This document shows positions 1-6,010 of a DNA stretch of 7,292 bases, in pieces. This DNA is from an uncultured Clostridium sp. (GTDB lineage Bacteria > Bacillota > Clostridia > Lachnospirales > Anaerotignaceae). The position numbers were made by a program, and so were the translations under genes. How positions within the stretch are numbered: position 1 is the stretch's first letter; each line of letters begins with the position of its first letter. The notes below the pieces were generated by a model. The model was not told the origin of the DNA. It made no database searches and saw only the letters and a list, made by a program, of their open reading frames with translations. Location: positions 1 through 7,292 of the forward strand of contig CAMXTM010000092.1 of NCBI GenBank assembly GCA_947246775.1, given 5' to 3'.

Positions 1-24
1 AAGTTATTTTTTTAATAAAAAATG

Positions 25-53
25 TTGAATATTTATTACAGATATGTTAATAT
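25..53 (+). promoter_or_regulatory. Candidate promoter of the 3D-domain gene
   Basis: TTGAAT (25-30) is followed after 17 nt by TAATAT (48-53). A better -10 match, TATAAT (51-56), lies at a 20-nt spacing, which is too long for a typical sigma-A promoter. Either would start a transcript near position 60, leaving a leader of about 180 nt before the 243 start. The region is very AT-rich, so chance matches are likely and confidence is moderate. Confidence 0.4.
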
Positions 54-59
54 AATAAA

Positions 60-242
60 TGTAAACAGGATAGGGATATATCAGATGAGGTATATCTTTA
101 TTTTATGCAGTAAGATAGGCACAACTGAAAATAGTTGTAAATACTGTCAAGGCATTTATCAAAAAGGAATAATGTCAAATAAAACGAATAGGGTGTCCTA
201 TCCTATCAAACGCAACACAATAGGACGCTCGAGGAGGAGAAA
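60..242 (+). promoter_or_regulatory. Structured 5' leader of the 3D-domain gene
   Basis: Three hairpins can be drawn. The first is 75-82 with 89-96 (8 bp including one G-U, 6-nt loop). The second is ACAACT 121-126 with AGTTGT 133-138. The third is 193-201 with 220-228 (9 bp including one G-U, 18-nt loop), ending three bases before the ribosome binding site (AGGAGG 232-237, 5 nt from the ATG). CCTATCCT at 197-204, in the last hairpin, is also a perfect complement of AGGATAGG at 67-74, so two mutually exclusive folds are possible. I do not recognise a known riboswitch class. A long reading frame crosses the region but looks non-coding. Confidence 0.35.
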
Positions 243-1139
243 ATGACAAGAAGACTGATTAGAGTAATAGCTGTTGTAGTATTTATGCTGGCTATTGGAA
301 GCAATACAGCCTTTGCCTACACAAAAACAGTAATTATCAACTTGGACGGGGTACCACGTATGATAAACACAGATAAGGAAACAGTAGGCGAACTAATGAA
401 TACGTTAGATGATGTGGTTTCCGCAGATTATGTTTTGCAGGGGGATATTAACAAAAACACAGAGCTAACAAAAAATATGGTTATTGATTTAACCTCTATT
501 ACGGAAAAGAAAACAACAAAAACAGAAACAATTGCCTATGATACAGAAATTAGAGAAAATCCTAATTTAGAAGAAGGTAAAGAGAATGTATTGCAAGAAG
601 GGGAAAATGGTGAATTAGCCATTATTACAAAAGAAAATTATTCTGGAGCAGAACTCATTTCTTCTGAAGTAGTAGAAGAATTAGTGACAAAACAGGCAAA
701 AAATAAAATTATAGAAAGAGGAACAAAAAAGAAAGAAGTCGTTATCCCAGTTGTGACAGAACGCAAAAAAGAGAAAGAGCCAGCAAAAAGCGTTTCTACC
801 ACAAGTACCCAAAGTACCAATACGAATAACGTTGCCAGTGTTCCAGCTTCCGTAAAAACTGGTACTTCTCTCAATGTAGTAGCAACAGGTTATACACCTG
901 GAGACCCAGGTTGTACAGGAATTACTTATACGGGTACAAAAGCATCAAGAGGAACGATTGCAGTTGACCCGACAGTGATACCTTTTGGCACAAAATTGTA
1001 TATACCAGGCTATGGTTATGGTACGGCTGCCGATACAGGTGGAGCAATCAAGGGCAATAAAATTGACTTATGTTATGATACCAGAACGGAAGCTTTAAAT
1101 TGGGGTATCAGAAGCATTACAGTATACGTTGTAAAATAA
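243..1139 (+). CDS. Secreted DUF348-G5-3D domain protein (YabE/RpfB-like cell-wall hydrolase candidate)
   Basis: This 298-residue exported protein probably cuts or binds peptidoglycan outside the membrane. A Sec signal peptide covers residues 1 to about 25 (basic MTRRLIR, hydrophobic core, AFA cleavage site). Residues about 27-85 look like a YabE-type DUF348 domain (TVGELMNTLDD). Residues about 88-161 form a G5 domain ending in the hallmark KIIERGT (155-161). A Lys-rich then Ser/Thr-rich linker (about 162-208) leads to a C-terminal 3D domain (about 210-298). The three aspartates that name the 3D fold appear to be D242 (VDP), D264 (ADTGG) and D275 (IDLCYD). In RpfB/YabE relatives this double-psi beta-barrel resembles the MltA lytic transglycosylase core; catalysis here is inferred. 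The protein has one DUF348 unit, fewer than the multi-copy RpfB/YabE forms. The start has AGGAGG 5 nt upstream. It is a single gene ending at a bidirectional terminator. Confidence 0.9.
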   Translation: MTRRLIRVIAVVVFMLAIGSNTAFAYTKTVIINLDGVPRMINTDKETVGELMNTLDDVVSADYVLQGDINKNTELTKNMVIDLTSITEKKTTKTETIAYDTEIRENPNLEEGKENVLQEGENGELAIITKENYSGAELISSEVVEELVTKQAKNKIIERGTKKKEVVIPVVTERKKEKEPAKSVSTTSTQSTNTNNVASVPASVKTGTSLNVVATGYTPGDPGCTGITYTGTKASRGTIAVDPTVIPFGTKLYIPGYGYGTAADTGGAIKGNKIDLCYDTRTEALNWGIRSITVYVVK

Positions 1140-1142
1140 CAT

Positions 1143-1178
1143 AAAAAAGTATGCAGAATAAATTCTGCATACTTTTTT
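1143..1178. terminator. Bidirectional Rho-independent terminator
   Basis: A 16-bp perfect stem (1143-1158 with 1163-1178) with a 4-nt loop has an A-run on its left and a T-run on its right, so it works as an intrinsic terminator on either strand. It sits 3 nt after the 3D gene stop and 4 nt beyond the stop of the convergent secreted-protein gene, and presumably ends both transcripts. Confidence 0.9.
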
Positions 1179-1182
1179 TAGT

Positions 1183-2499
1183 TTAAATATCTAATTTGTA
1201 AAAATATCTTTCTGTTGTATTTGTTGTTGGATTAGTTATATCGGTGTACCATACAATTTTATTATTCATGCAAATTGGTTGGCAATCAGAAGAAAGTCTT
1301 GCTTCACCAAGTGTTGTAATATCTGTCAACAATTTTCCATTTTCGTCTATTTTAACACGTTGTATACCATAAAATCCGCCTTCGCTTGAAAATGTTTGCC
1401 ACAAAAGTTCATAATTTCCATCTGGAAGTTTTACAAGATAAGGTTTGCTTGCAGATAATTTTTTATCCTTATTTGCATAATTTGTAAGGTTTATTTGTTT
1501 TACCTTTGAAGTATCTTTTTTATTTGCTATCAATAACAGAATATCTCTTGTATCTGTTTTTGTTTTTTGGTTAATGCTACTAACAGCAGCAATATAATTG
1601 TTTTTAGAAACTTCAAAACCGCCTATTGTAACACCAGTGCGATTATCTCCTGTGTTTCCTGCAATTTCAAGCATATCTACTACAGTACATAAACCATTTG
1701 AACTTGTAAATTTTCCTTTATTAAGGGAATCATTATATCTTATCAATACAACGGAACGAGGGTAGGCATCTCCCAAGTCAAGTCCTACTAATTTACCATC
1801 ATCTATTGCAATATATTGGTCAAAAGAATGACTCACATATCCAAATTCATCATTCATTACTGTACTGTATTCGTCAGCAATTTCCATTTTGTCAATATCT
1901 ACACTATATGTAATATTTGCTTGATGATTATAACCATCGCTTGATTTATACATTTGATGACAGGAACGTACATATAAATAGTTATTATATTCTACCATTC
2001 TAAGAGAACCTGCTTCAAAAGGTTTTATTGTATTATTGTTTCTGTAATCGGCAATACCAATTTTTTCCCAGTTTTTAGAGTATTTTACTGTTTTAAAAGT
2101 GGCAATATTGTTGTTTTCAGTGGTATTGTTTTGCCCAAATACAATAAAGTTGTATTTACTTCCGCTATAGACTCCACCAAAAAGAGGCAATTCCATAGCA
2201 ATTTTTTTACTGCTTACTAATTCATACGTTTGGCTGTTGTAGGTATCTACACTGATAGCATTATTACTATAATCTACAACACAAAATGTATTATCATTAT
2301 TGACATACATATAAGATGTTACTGGACTTGCATAATTTGGCAAAGAAGCTGATGTTAATAATTTTTCTGCTCCACCACTGCTCTTTGAAATAGAGATAAA
2401 ACCAACTTCGGGGTCAGTAGCTAAGCGAGGGGAAGCATAGATACTTGTACACATCAGTGCCATAGTTGTTGCGAAACAAATTACTTTTTTAAATAACAT
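1183..2499 (-). CDS. Secreted protein of unknown function, predicted beta-propeller-like
   Basis: I cannot assign a function. The 438-residue product begins with a clear Sec signal peptide (MLFKK, hydrophobic 6-20, likely cleavage around YAS at 21-23) and has no lipobox, other membrane span or anchor, so it is probably released or loosely held at the surface. The mature part is rich in Tyr, Asn, Thr and short alternating beta-type stretches, as in repeat beta-propellers. Distinctive central motifs are GSLRM (164-168), DGYNHQAN (188-195), GYVSHSFDQY (220-229) and DLGDAYPRS (241-249). I recall similar motifs in Clostridia and Paenibacillus surface proteins that also carry S-layer or copper-amine-oxidase-like N-terminal domains, but this is memory, not a search. 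Here that core would stand alone. It is last in an operon, 22 nt after the phosphofructokinase stop. The start has AGGAGG (2508-2513) 8 nt upstream. Confidence 0.85.
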   Translation of the reverse strand: MLFKKVICFATTMALMCTSIYASPRLATDPEVGFISISKSSGGAEKLLTSASLPNYASPVTSYMYVNNDNTFCVVDYSNNAISVDTYNSQTYELVSSKKIAMELPLFGGVYSGSKYNFIVFGQNNTTENNNIATFKTVKYSKNWEKIGIADYRNNNTIKPFEAGSLRMVEYNNYLYVRSCHQMYKSSDGYNHQANITYSVDIDKMEIADEYSTVMNDEFGYVSHSFDQYIAIDDGKLVGLDLGDAYPRSVVLIRYNDSLNKGKFTSSNGLCTVVDMLEIAGNTGDNRTGVTIGGFEVSKNNYIAAVSSINQKTKTDTRDILLLIANKKDTSKVKQINLTNYANKDKKLSASKPYLVKLPDGNYELLWQTFSSEGGFYGIQRVKIDENGKLLTDITTLGEARLSSDCQPICMNNKIVWYTDITNPTTNTTERYFYKLDI

Positions 2500-2521
2500 A
2501 CAAAAAACCTCCTAACTATAT

Positions 2522-3742
2522 TTATAATTTAAAGTGAACAGGAACACCATTGCGATATGTAACAGGCAATTCACCTTGTATTAGTGGTAACATATAGTCA
2601 ATTAGTTCCCGCGTTACATCATTACCTTGTTCATTTATCCATTGTCTTGGTACAAATTTAACACGGTTTGCAATATTACTAATAGGAGAAAATGCAATTT
2701 CTATTTGATAAGGAGCATTATTTGTGCGTTTAATACAAGCCATTTCACCAGAAAAACCATTGATGACTCTATCTGCAGCAGCATTTCCTAAAAGGCGTGC
2801 TTCATGAATATCAGAGGCACTGGCAATATGAGAAGAACATCTTTGCATCACATTTAATTCAATACTACGCACTTTGCAACCAATTTCATGACGTACAATT
2901 TCTTCTAAAAATCGTCCAGTACCAGAAAGTGTTTTATGACCAAAATCGTCTGTTTGTTCATTTTGCATAGCATCTGCAATGTAATAACCATCTTCATTTT
3001 TTAGCCCTTCACTAATTGCAACAACAATAGCCATTCTTTCAGAAAGTTTATGCTGTAAGTCTTCTAAAAATTGTTCTATATCAAAAGGCACTTCAGAAAT
3101 ATAAATTAAATCTGGGGCAGTATGACCATTACACCTAGCTAAAGCAGAAGATGCTGTTAACCAACCTGTATCTCTACCCATGATTTCAACAATCGTAACA
3201 GAAGGTCTTGCATAAACACGACAATCGCAGGCAATCTCTGAAAATGTTGTAGCAATGTATTTTGCTGCTGAACCAAAACCAGGGCAATGGTCTGTTTCAT
3301 ATAAATCATTGTCTATGGTTTTGGGCGCTCCTATGATTTTAATGTCGTTTATATTTTTTGCTTTACAATAAGAAGATATTTTTTCTACCGTATCCATAGA
3401 GTCATTACCCCCTATGTATACAAAATAACCTATATTATGCTTCCTTAATACAGATATGATTTTCTCATATTCTAAACTGCTTTCTCTCCAGTCTGATAAT
3501 TTCATGCGGCACGAACCTAATGCAGAAGAAGGTGTTTGACAAAGAAGTTGTAAAGATTCTGGATTAAAAAGTGTTGGTTTTAATTCTATCAATTTATCTG
3601 ATAAAATACCTAGTACACCATTTTTAGCACCATATACTTTTTCAATTGCTGTGCTGACAATTCCTTTTTCTATTACACCACACAATGTGGCATTGATAGC
3701 AGAAGTAGGTCCGCCTGACTGTGCTACTAATAAATTTTTCAT
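2522..3742 (-). CDS. Pyrophosphate-type 6-phosphofructokinase
   Basis: The product phosphorylates fructose 6-phosphate to fructose 1,6-bisphosphate in the cytoplasm, probably with pyrophosphate as donor, which makes the step reversible. The 406-residue length fits the roughly 400-residue PFK clade of anaerobes. The N-terminal donor site reads AQSGGPTSAIN (7-17) and the donor loop reads GGNDS (111-115), where ATP enzymes have GGDGS. PKTIDND (140-146) has the Lys typical of PPi enzymes instead of the Gly of ATP-PFK (PGTIDND), and supplies the catalytic Asp pair. MGRDTGW (188-194) and ISEGL (243-247) are substrate-side motifs. The GGNDS loop has Asn where classical PPi enzymes have Asp (GGDD); I recall this variant in Clostridia homologues but have not checked it. 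AGAAAGG (3750-3756) lies 7 nt before the ATG and reaches the upstream gene end, which suggests coupled expression with the ABM-family gene 15 nt away. Confidence 0.92.
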   Translation of the reverse strand: MKNLLVAQSGGPTSAINATLCGVIEKGIVSTAIEKVYGAKNGVLGILSDKLIELKPTLFNPESLQLLCQTPSSALGSCRMKLSDWRESSLEYEKIISVLRKHNIGYFVYIGGNDSMDTVEKISSYCKAKNINDIKIIGAPKTIDNDLYETDHCPGFGSAAKYIATTFSEIACDCRVYARPSVTIVEIMGRDTGWLTASSALARCNGHTAPDLIYISEVPFDIEQFLEDLQHKLSERMAIVVAISEGLKNEDGYYIADAMQNEQTDDFGHKTLSGTGRFLEEIVRHEIGCKVRSIELNVMQRCSSHIASASDIHEARLLGNAAADRVINGFSGEMACIKRTNNAPYQIEIAFSPISNIANRVKFVPRQWINEQGNDVTRELIDYMLPLIQGELPVTYRNGVPVHFKL

Positions 3743-3757
3743 GTTTTTACCTTTCTT

Positions 3758-4048
3758 TTATATATCTAAGCTGTGAAAATGATTTGCTTTTCTTTGTTCT
3801 GTTCTACACTCTCTCATTTGTGGCACAAGTGTTTTAAAATGTGCTGTATTATTGTGATATTGTATTGCTTTTTCATCTTCCCACTGTTCAATAATACAGT
3901 AATAAAGAGGATTTTCTGTATTTTGATGCAGCGTGTAGCTGATGCAACCATTTTCTTTTGTACTATATTCTATCATTTGTTTTACAATTTCTAAAAAAGT
4001 TTGTTGTTTTTGCTCTGATATTATATTTTCTGAAATAATTGTAATCAT
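3758..4048 (-). CDS. Antibiotic biosynthesis monooxygenase (ABM/YgiN-like) family protein
   Basis: This 96-residue cytoplasmic protein has the usual length and ferredoxin-like pattern of the dimeric ABM fold: an N-terminal strand (MITIISENII), a helix (about 11-30), the NGCISYTLHQN strand (33-43), and the signature strand-helix IIEQWEDEKAIQYHNNTAHF (52-71) with E54, W56, H65 and H70-F71. Members include cofactor-free quinol monooxygenases (YgiN), heme-degrading enzymes and many proteins without a known substrate. No heme-specific signature is obvious, so the reaction is unassigned. It is the first gene of the ABM-PFK-secreted protein operon. The ATG at 4046-4048 is supported by homology, but the good ribosome binding site AGAAAGGA (4065-4072) lies 16 nt away. 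It is instead correctly placed for an upstream out-of-frame ATG (4057-4059) that opens a 4-codon frame whose TGA overlaps this ATG. Confidence 0.85.
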   Translation of the reverse strand: MITIISENIISEQKQQTFLEIVKQMIEYSTKENGCISYTLHQNTENPLYYCIIEQWEDEKAIQYHNNTAHFKTLVPQMRECRTEQRKANHFHSLDI

Positions 4049-4059
4049 GGTGTAATCAT
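4045..4059 (-). other. Four-codon mini-ORF (MITP) overlapping the ABM start
   Basis: ATG at 4057-4059 opens ATG ATT ACA CCA TGA. Its TGA shares the ATGA overlap with the ABM start codon. The Shine-Dalgarno AGAAAGGA (4065-4072) is 5 nt upstream of this ATG, the normal distance. ATGATTACA occurs twice with an 11-nt period (4059 to 4038), so the mini-ORF appears to come from a small tandem duplication. Translation of it, with reinitiation at ABM, is inferred. Confidence 0.45.
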
Positions 4060-4072
4060 TCTAGTCCTTTCT

Positions 4073-4101
4073 CTTATTAGTGAATATATTTGACGATTAT
4101 A
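4073..4101 (-). repeat. 29-nt leader repeat, copy A (before ABM operon)
   Basis: On the minus strand this copy ends in ACTAATAAG directly before the ABM ribosome binding site. It is 26/29 identical to copy B (4194-4222) and 23/29 identical to copy C (5706-5734) before putP. Its upstream half is one arm of the inverted repeat at 4085-4157. Confidence 0.75.
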
Positions 4102-4157
4102 AGAGTTTTGACCTAGCGTTACAAAGTAACGCAGGAAAAACTCGAATGTCAAATATA
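4085..4157. repeat. Nested long inverted repeat upstream of ABM
   Basis: Pairing arms from outside in are 4085-4094 with 4148-4157 (10 bp perfect), GAGTTTT 4103-4109 with 4137-4143 (7 bp), CCT 4112-4114 with AGG 4133-4135, and GCGTTAC 4116-4122 with 4126-4132 around an AAA loop. The unpaired stretches are short (8 and 4 nt), so as RNA or single-stranded DNA the element would be one long imperfect cruciform or stem-loop. No T-run follows on either strand, so it is not a standard terminator. Confidence 0.75.
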
Positions 4158-4164
4158 CGAACGA

Positions 4165-4187
4165 TTTTTCATGCGCAGCATGAAAAA
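4165..4187. repeat. Perfect 10-bp hairpin downstream of putP
   Basis: TTTTTCATGC (4165-4174) pairs with GCATGAAAAA (4178-4187) across a 3-nt loop. Read on the minus strand it follows the putP stop by about 30 nt. Its U residues lie inside the 5' arm and none follow the 3' arm, so the geometry is not that of an intrinsic terminator. It might protect the mRNA 3' end or bind a protein. Confidence 0.55.
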
Positions 4188-4193
4188 AATTAC

Positions 4194-4222
4194 CTTATTA
4201 GTGAATATATTTAAATATTATA
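4194..4222 (-). repeat. 29-nt leader repeat, copy B (overlaps the putP stop)
   Basis: This copy is 26/29 identical to copy A, with the first 19 bases (4194-4212) perfectly matched at a distance of 121 nt. It runs into the last putP codon and stop (4218-4223). Unlike copies A and C, no ribosome binding site or gene start follows it. Confidence 0.7.
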
Positions 4223-5693
4223 TATGTGTATTTTTTAAAGATTCAAACTCATCTATCATATCTTTTGATGGTGGATTATCCATTAAACTAAATACAACAA
4301 TCGCCAACATAGACAACAACATACCAGGTATAATTTCGTACAAATCAAAGATACCGCCGTTGAGCAATCCCCATACGATAGCAACCACGCCACCAGTGAT
4401 AACACCAGCAATCGCGCCTTTTCTTGTCATACGCTTCCAATAGAGAGAAAGCAATACTGTAGGACCAAAGGCAGAACCAAAACCAGCCCAAGCATAACTA
4501 ACCAAACCAAATATACTGCTATTAGGGTCTAAACCAATTATAACAGCAATTACTGCAACTACAACAACAGTAATTTTACTTAATTTTAAAAGTTCTTTAT
4601 CTGTTGCGCTAGGTTTGATAAATGCTTTATAAATATCTTCTGAAATAGAAGAAGCCGTTACTAAAAGCTGGGAATCTGCTGTACTCATTGTAGCAGCCAA
4701 AATTGCAGAAAGCAATACTGCTGCAATAATAGGGTGGAACAAACGCATTGCCATTGTCATAAATACAGTTTCGTGAGCGCCCTCTGCAAGTGGTGGATTC
4801 AAATAAGCAATACCAAAAATACCAACCAATATTGCCGATGTCAAGGAAACCACAACCCATACTGTAGCAATCAAACGGGCTGGAGCAACTTCTTTAGAAC
4901 TTCTAATTGCCATAAATCTAGCCAAAATATGTGGCTGACCAAAGTAACCAGCACCCCAGCCAATACCAGCAATTACAACAAACCAAGAGATATTTTCACC
5001 ATGAGGTATAATATCTAATGCGCCTTGATGTGTTTGGTTTACAATTTCCATAGTAGTATCCAAACTGCCGATTGATTTTACAGCAGCAACAGGTATGATA
5101 ATAATAGCAAAAAACATCAAAAGCCCTTGAAATAAGTCTGTCCAACAAACTGCTTTAAAACCGCCTAAACAAGTATAAAGTACAACAATAATAGCGCCAA
5201 CCAAAAGCCCTGTTAAATAAGGGATACCAAAAACAGTTTGAAATAGTTTTGCTGCGGTAACAAAAGCAGAAGATGTATACACTAAAAAGAATACAAGAAT
5301 AAACAATGCGGAAATAATACGCAATGTTCTGGAAGTATCACGAAATCTTTGCTCAAAATAATCAGGCATAGTTAAAGAATTGCCTGCGATTTCTGTATAC
5401 TGACGCAATCTTTTTGCAATAATTTTCCAGTTGCAATACGTACCAATGGCAAGCCCCAGAGCTGTCCAAATGGCCTCCTGTGTTCCCGCAGCGGAAAGAT
5501 AAGCAAGCCCAGGGAGTCCCGTCAAAAGCCAACCACTCATGTCAGATGCTTGTGCGCTCAATGACGCAACCCAAACATTCAAAGAACGTCCGCCTAAAAT
5601 ATAATCGGACATATTTTCATTTTTATTTGAGAAATACATACCAATGCCTACCATAATGCTTATGTAAATCGCAAATATTACAATGTAAATCAT
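4218..5693 (-). CDS. putP: PutP-type Na+/proline symporter (SSS family)
   Basis: This 491-residue inner-membrane carrier of the sodium:solute symporter family most likely imports proline driven by Na+. The length matches PutP (about 490-500 residues) and the hydrophobic profile fits 13 membrane spans. PutP landmarks are present: GGRSLNVWVASLSAQASDMSG-type segment (34-54) with D51 equivalent to the Na+-site Asp of E. coli PutP, GLPG (59-62), YTCLGGFKAVCWTD (173-186), FGQPHILARFMA (251-262), and LSAILAATMSTADSQLL (328-344) with S337 and T338 at the second conserved Na+-site pair. SEDIYKAF (351-358) also matches. Substrate is inferred from family; other SSS carriers move pantothenate, sugars or other solutes, but the match here is specific to PutP. 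The start has AGGAGG (5702-5707) 8 nt upstream. A repeat copy overlaps the stop codon. Confidence 0.93.
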   Translation of the reverse strand: MIYIVIFAIYISIMVGIGMYFSNKNENMSDYILGGRSLNVWVASLSAQASDMSGWLLTGLPGLAYLSAAGTQEAIWTALGLAIGTYCNWKIIAKRLRQYTEIAGNSLTMPDYFEQRFRDTSRTLRIISALFILVFFLVYTSSAFVTAAKLFQTVFGIPYLTGLLVGAIIVVLYTCLGGFKAVCWTDLFQGLLMFFAIIIIPVAAVKSIGSLDTTMEIVNQTHQGALDIIPHGENISWFVVIAGIGWGAGYFGQPHILARFMAIRSSKEVAPARLIATVWVVVSLTSAILVGIFGIAYLNPPLAEGAHETVFMTMAMRLFHPIIAAVLLSAILAATMSTADSQLLVTASSISEDIYKAFIKPSATDKELLKLSKITVVVVAVIAVIIGLDPNSSIFGLVSYAWAGFGSAFGPTVLLSLYWKRMTRKGAIAGVITGGVVAIVWGLLNGGIFDLYEIIPGMLLSMLAIVVFSLMDNPPSKDMIDEFESLKNTHI

Positions 5694-5705
5694 ATTTTTT
5701 TCCTC

Positions 5706-5734
5706 CTTATTAGTAAGTACATTTGATAATTATG
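5706..5734 (-). repeat. 29-nt leader repeat, copy C (before putP)
   Basis: On the minus strand this copy ends in ACTAATAAGG and runs straight into the putP ribosome binding site. It is 23/29 identical to copy A. As with copy A, most of it is the 3' arm of a stem-loop (5718-5768). Confidence 0.7.
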
Positions 5735-5768
5735 AAATAATGCATAAAAAACTTAATTATCGAATGTA
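5718..5768. repeat. Inverted repeat just before the putP ribosome binding site
   Basis: Arms 5718-5732 and 5754-5768 pair at 14 of 15 positions around a 21-nt loop. The 3' arm (minus strand) is followed after 10 nt by the putP Shine-Dalgarno, the same arrangement as the ABM inverted repeat. It could be an RNA stem-loop or a DNA operator. Confidence 0.65.
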
Positions 5769-5981
5769 GGTAACTTTTTTAGAGCCTTTACAGTTTTTGT
5801 TTTTTTGCGCTAAAAAAAACAGACAGCCTACAGCCACCTGCAAAATTTTCAAAAATATACATATAAAAAATAACAGGGGACGGCATAAAACTGCGATAAA
5901 GAAAATGCCTCCATTCCTGCCAATGTGTCAGAAACCCCCCTCGACGTTTCTTTTTCAAGCTCTTTTTTTAATATGTTTACC

Positions 5982-6010
5982 ATTATACCGTCTTTTTTTA
6001 ATATTATCAA
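5982..6010 (-). promoter_or_regulatory. Promoter of putP
   Basis: Read on the minus strand, TTGATA (6005-6010) and TATAAT (5982-5987) are separated by exactly 17 nt, a near-consensus sigma-A promoter pointing toward putP. Transcription would start near 5975. A 14-base direct repeat (TCTTTTTTTAATAT at 5961-5974 and 5991-6004) lies on both sides of the -10 box. Confidence 0.75.

Larger units (their letters stand above)
4049..4217. other. Repeat- and hairpin-rich gap between putP and the ABM operon
   Basis: No gene is visible in these 169 nt. The gap holds a nested inverted repeat (4085-4157), a separate hairpin (4165-4187), one whole 29-nt repeat copy (4073-4101) and most of a second (4194-4222). 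On the minus strand the outer arm of the inverted repeat contains a perfect TTGACA (forward 4145-4150), a possible -35 for the ABM operon, but the -10 at 17-18 nt spacing (TTACTT or TACTTT) is poor. No U-tract terminator follows putP, so read-through from putP into the operon is possible. Confidence 0.5.
5694..5975 (-). ncRNA. Long foldable putP leader, possible cis-regulatory RNA
   Basis: A strong promoter (5982-6010) puts transcription start near 5975, giving about 280 nt before putP. On the minus-strand RNA, a stem forms from 5874-5886 with 5905-5919 (12 bp with one AAU and one G bulge). Smaller helices are 5930-5935 with 5946-5951, a U/A stem 5799-5806 with 5813-5820, and a weak closing pairing of AGAGCUU (5957-5963) with GGCUCU (5781-5786). 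The start-proximal stem-loop is 5718-5732 with 5754-5768. I recognise no known riboswitch, T-box or 6S consensus. The region contains a run of six G and is otherwise AT-rich. Existence of a regulatory role is inferred. Confidence 0.4.

Noticed and set aside
60..242. c-di-AMP (ydaO-type) riboswitch before the 3D gene
   Set aside because: It would fit the gene type, but I could not find the conserved core sequences of that class in the leader.
22..246. Open frame of 74 codons before the 3D gene
   Set aside because: It overlaps the probable promoter and leader hairpins, has no ribosome binding site, its composition is not protein-like, and it runs over the start of the 3D gene.
638..874. Minus-strand open frame inside the 3D gene
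   Set aside because: It is a shadow of the linker region of a well-supported gene and has no ribosome binding site or domain.
3773..3994. Plus-strand open frame opposite the ABM gene
   Set aside because: The Phe/Cys-rich product is antisense to a recognisable family protein, so it is a shadow.
4165..4187. putP terminator
   Set aside because: The stem is perfect but no U-run follows it on the minus strand, so intrinsic termination is not supported.
4171..5018. Plus-strand open frames (4171-4443, 4734-5018) and a minus-strand frame (4627-4860) over putP
   Set aside because: They are shadows of the putP reading frame with no independent signals.
4073..5734. CRISPR-like array from the repeated 29-nt motif
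   Set aside because: There are only three diverged copies at irregular spacing, one of them beyond a complete putP gene, so it is not an array.
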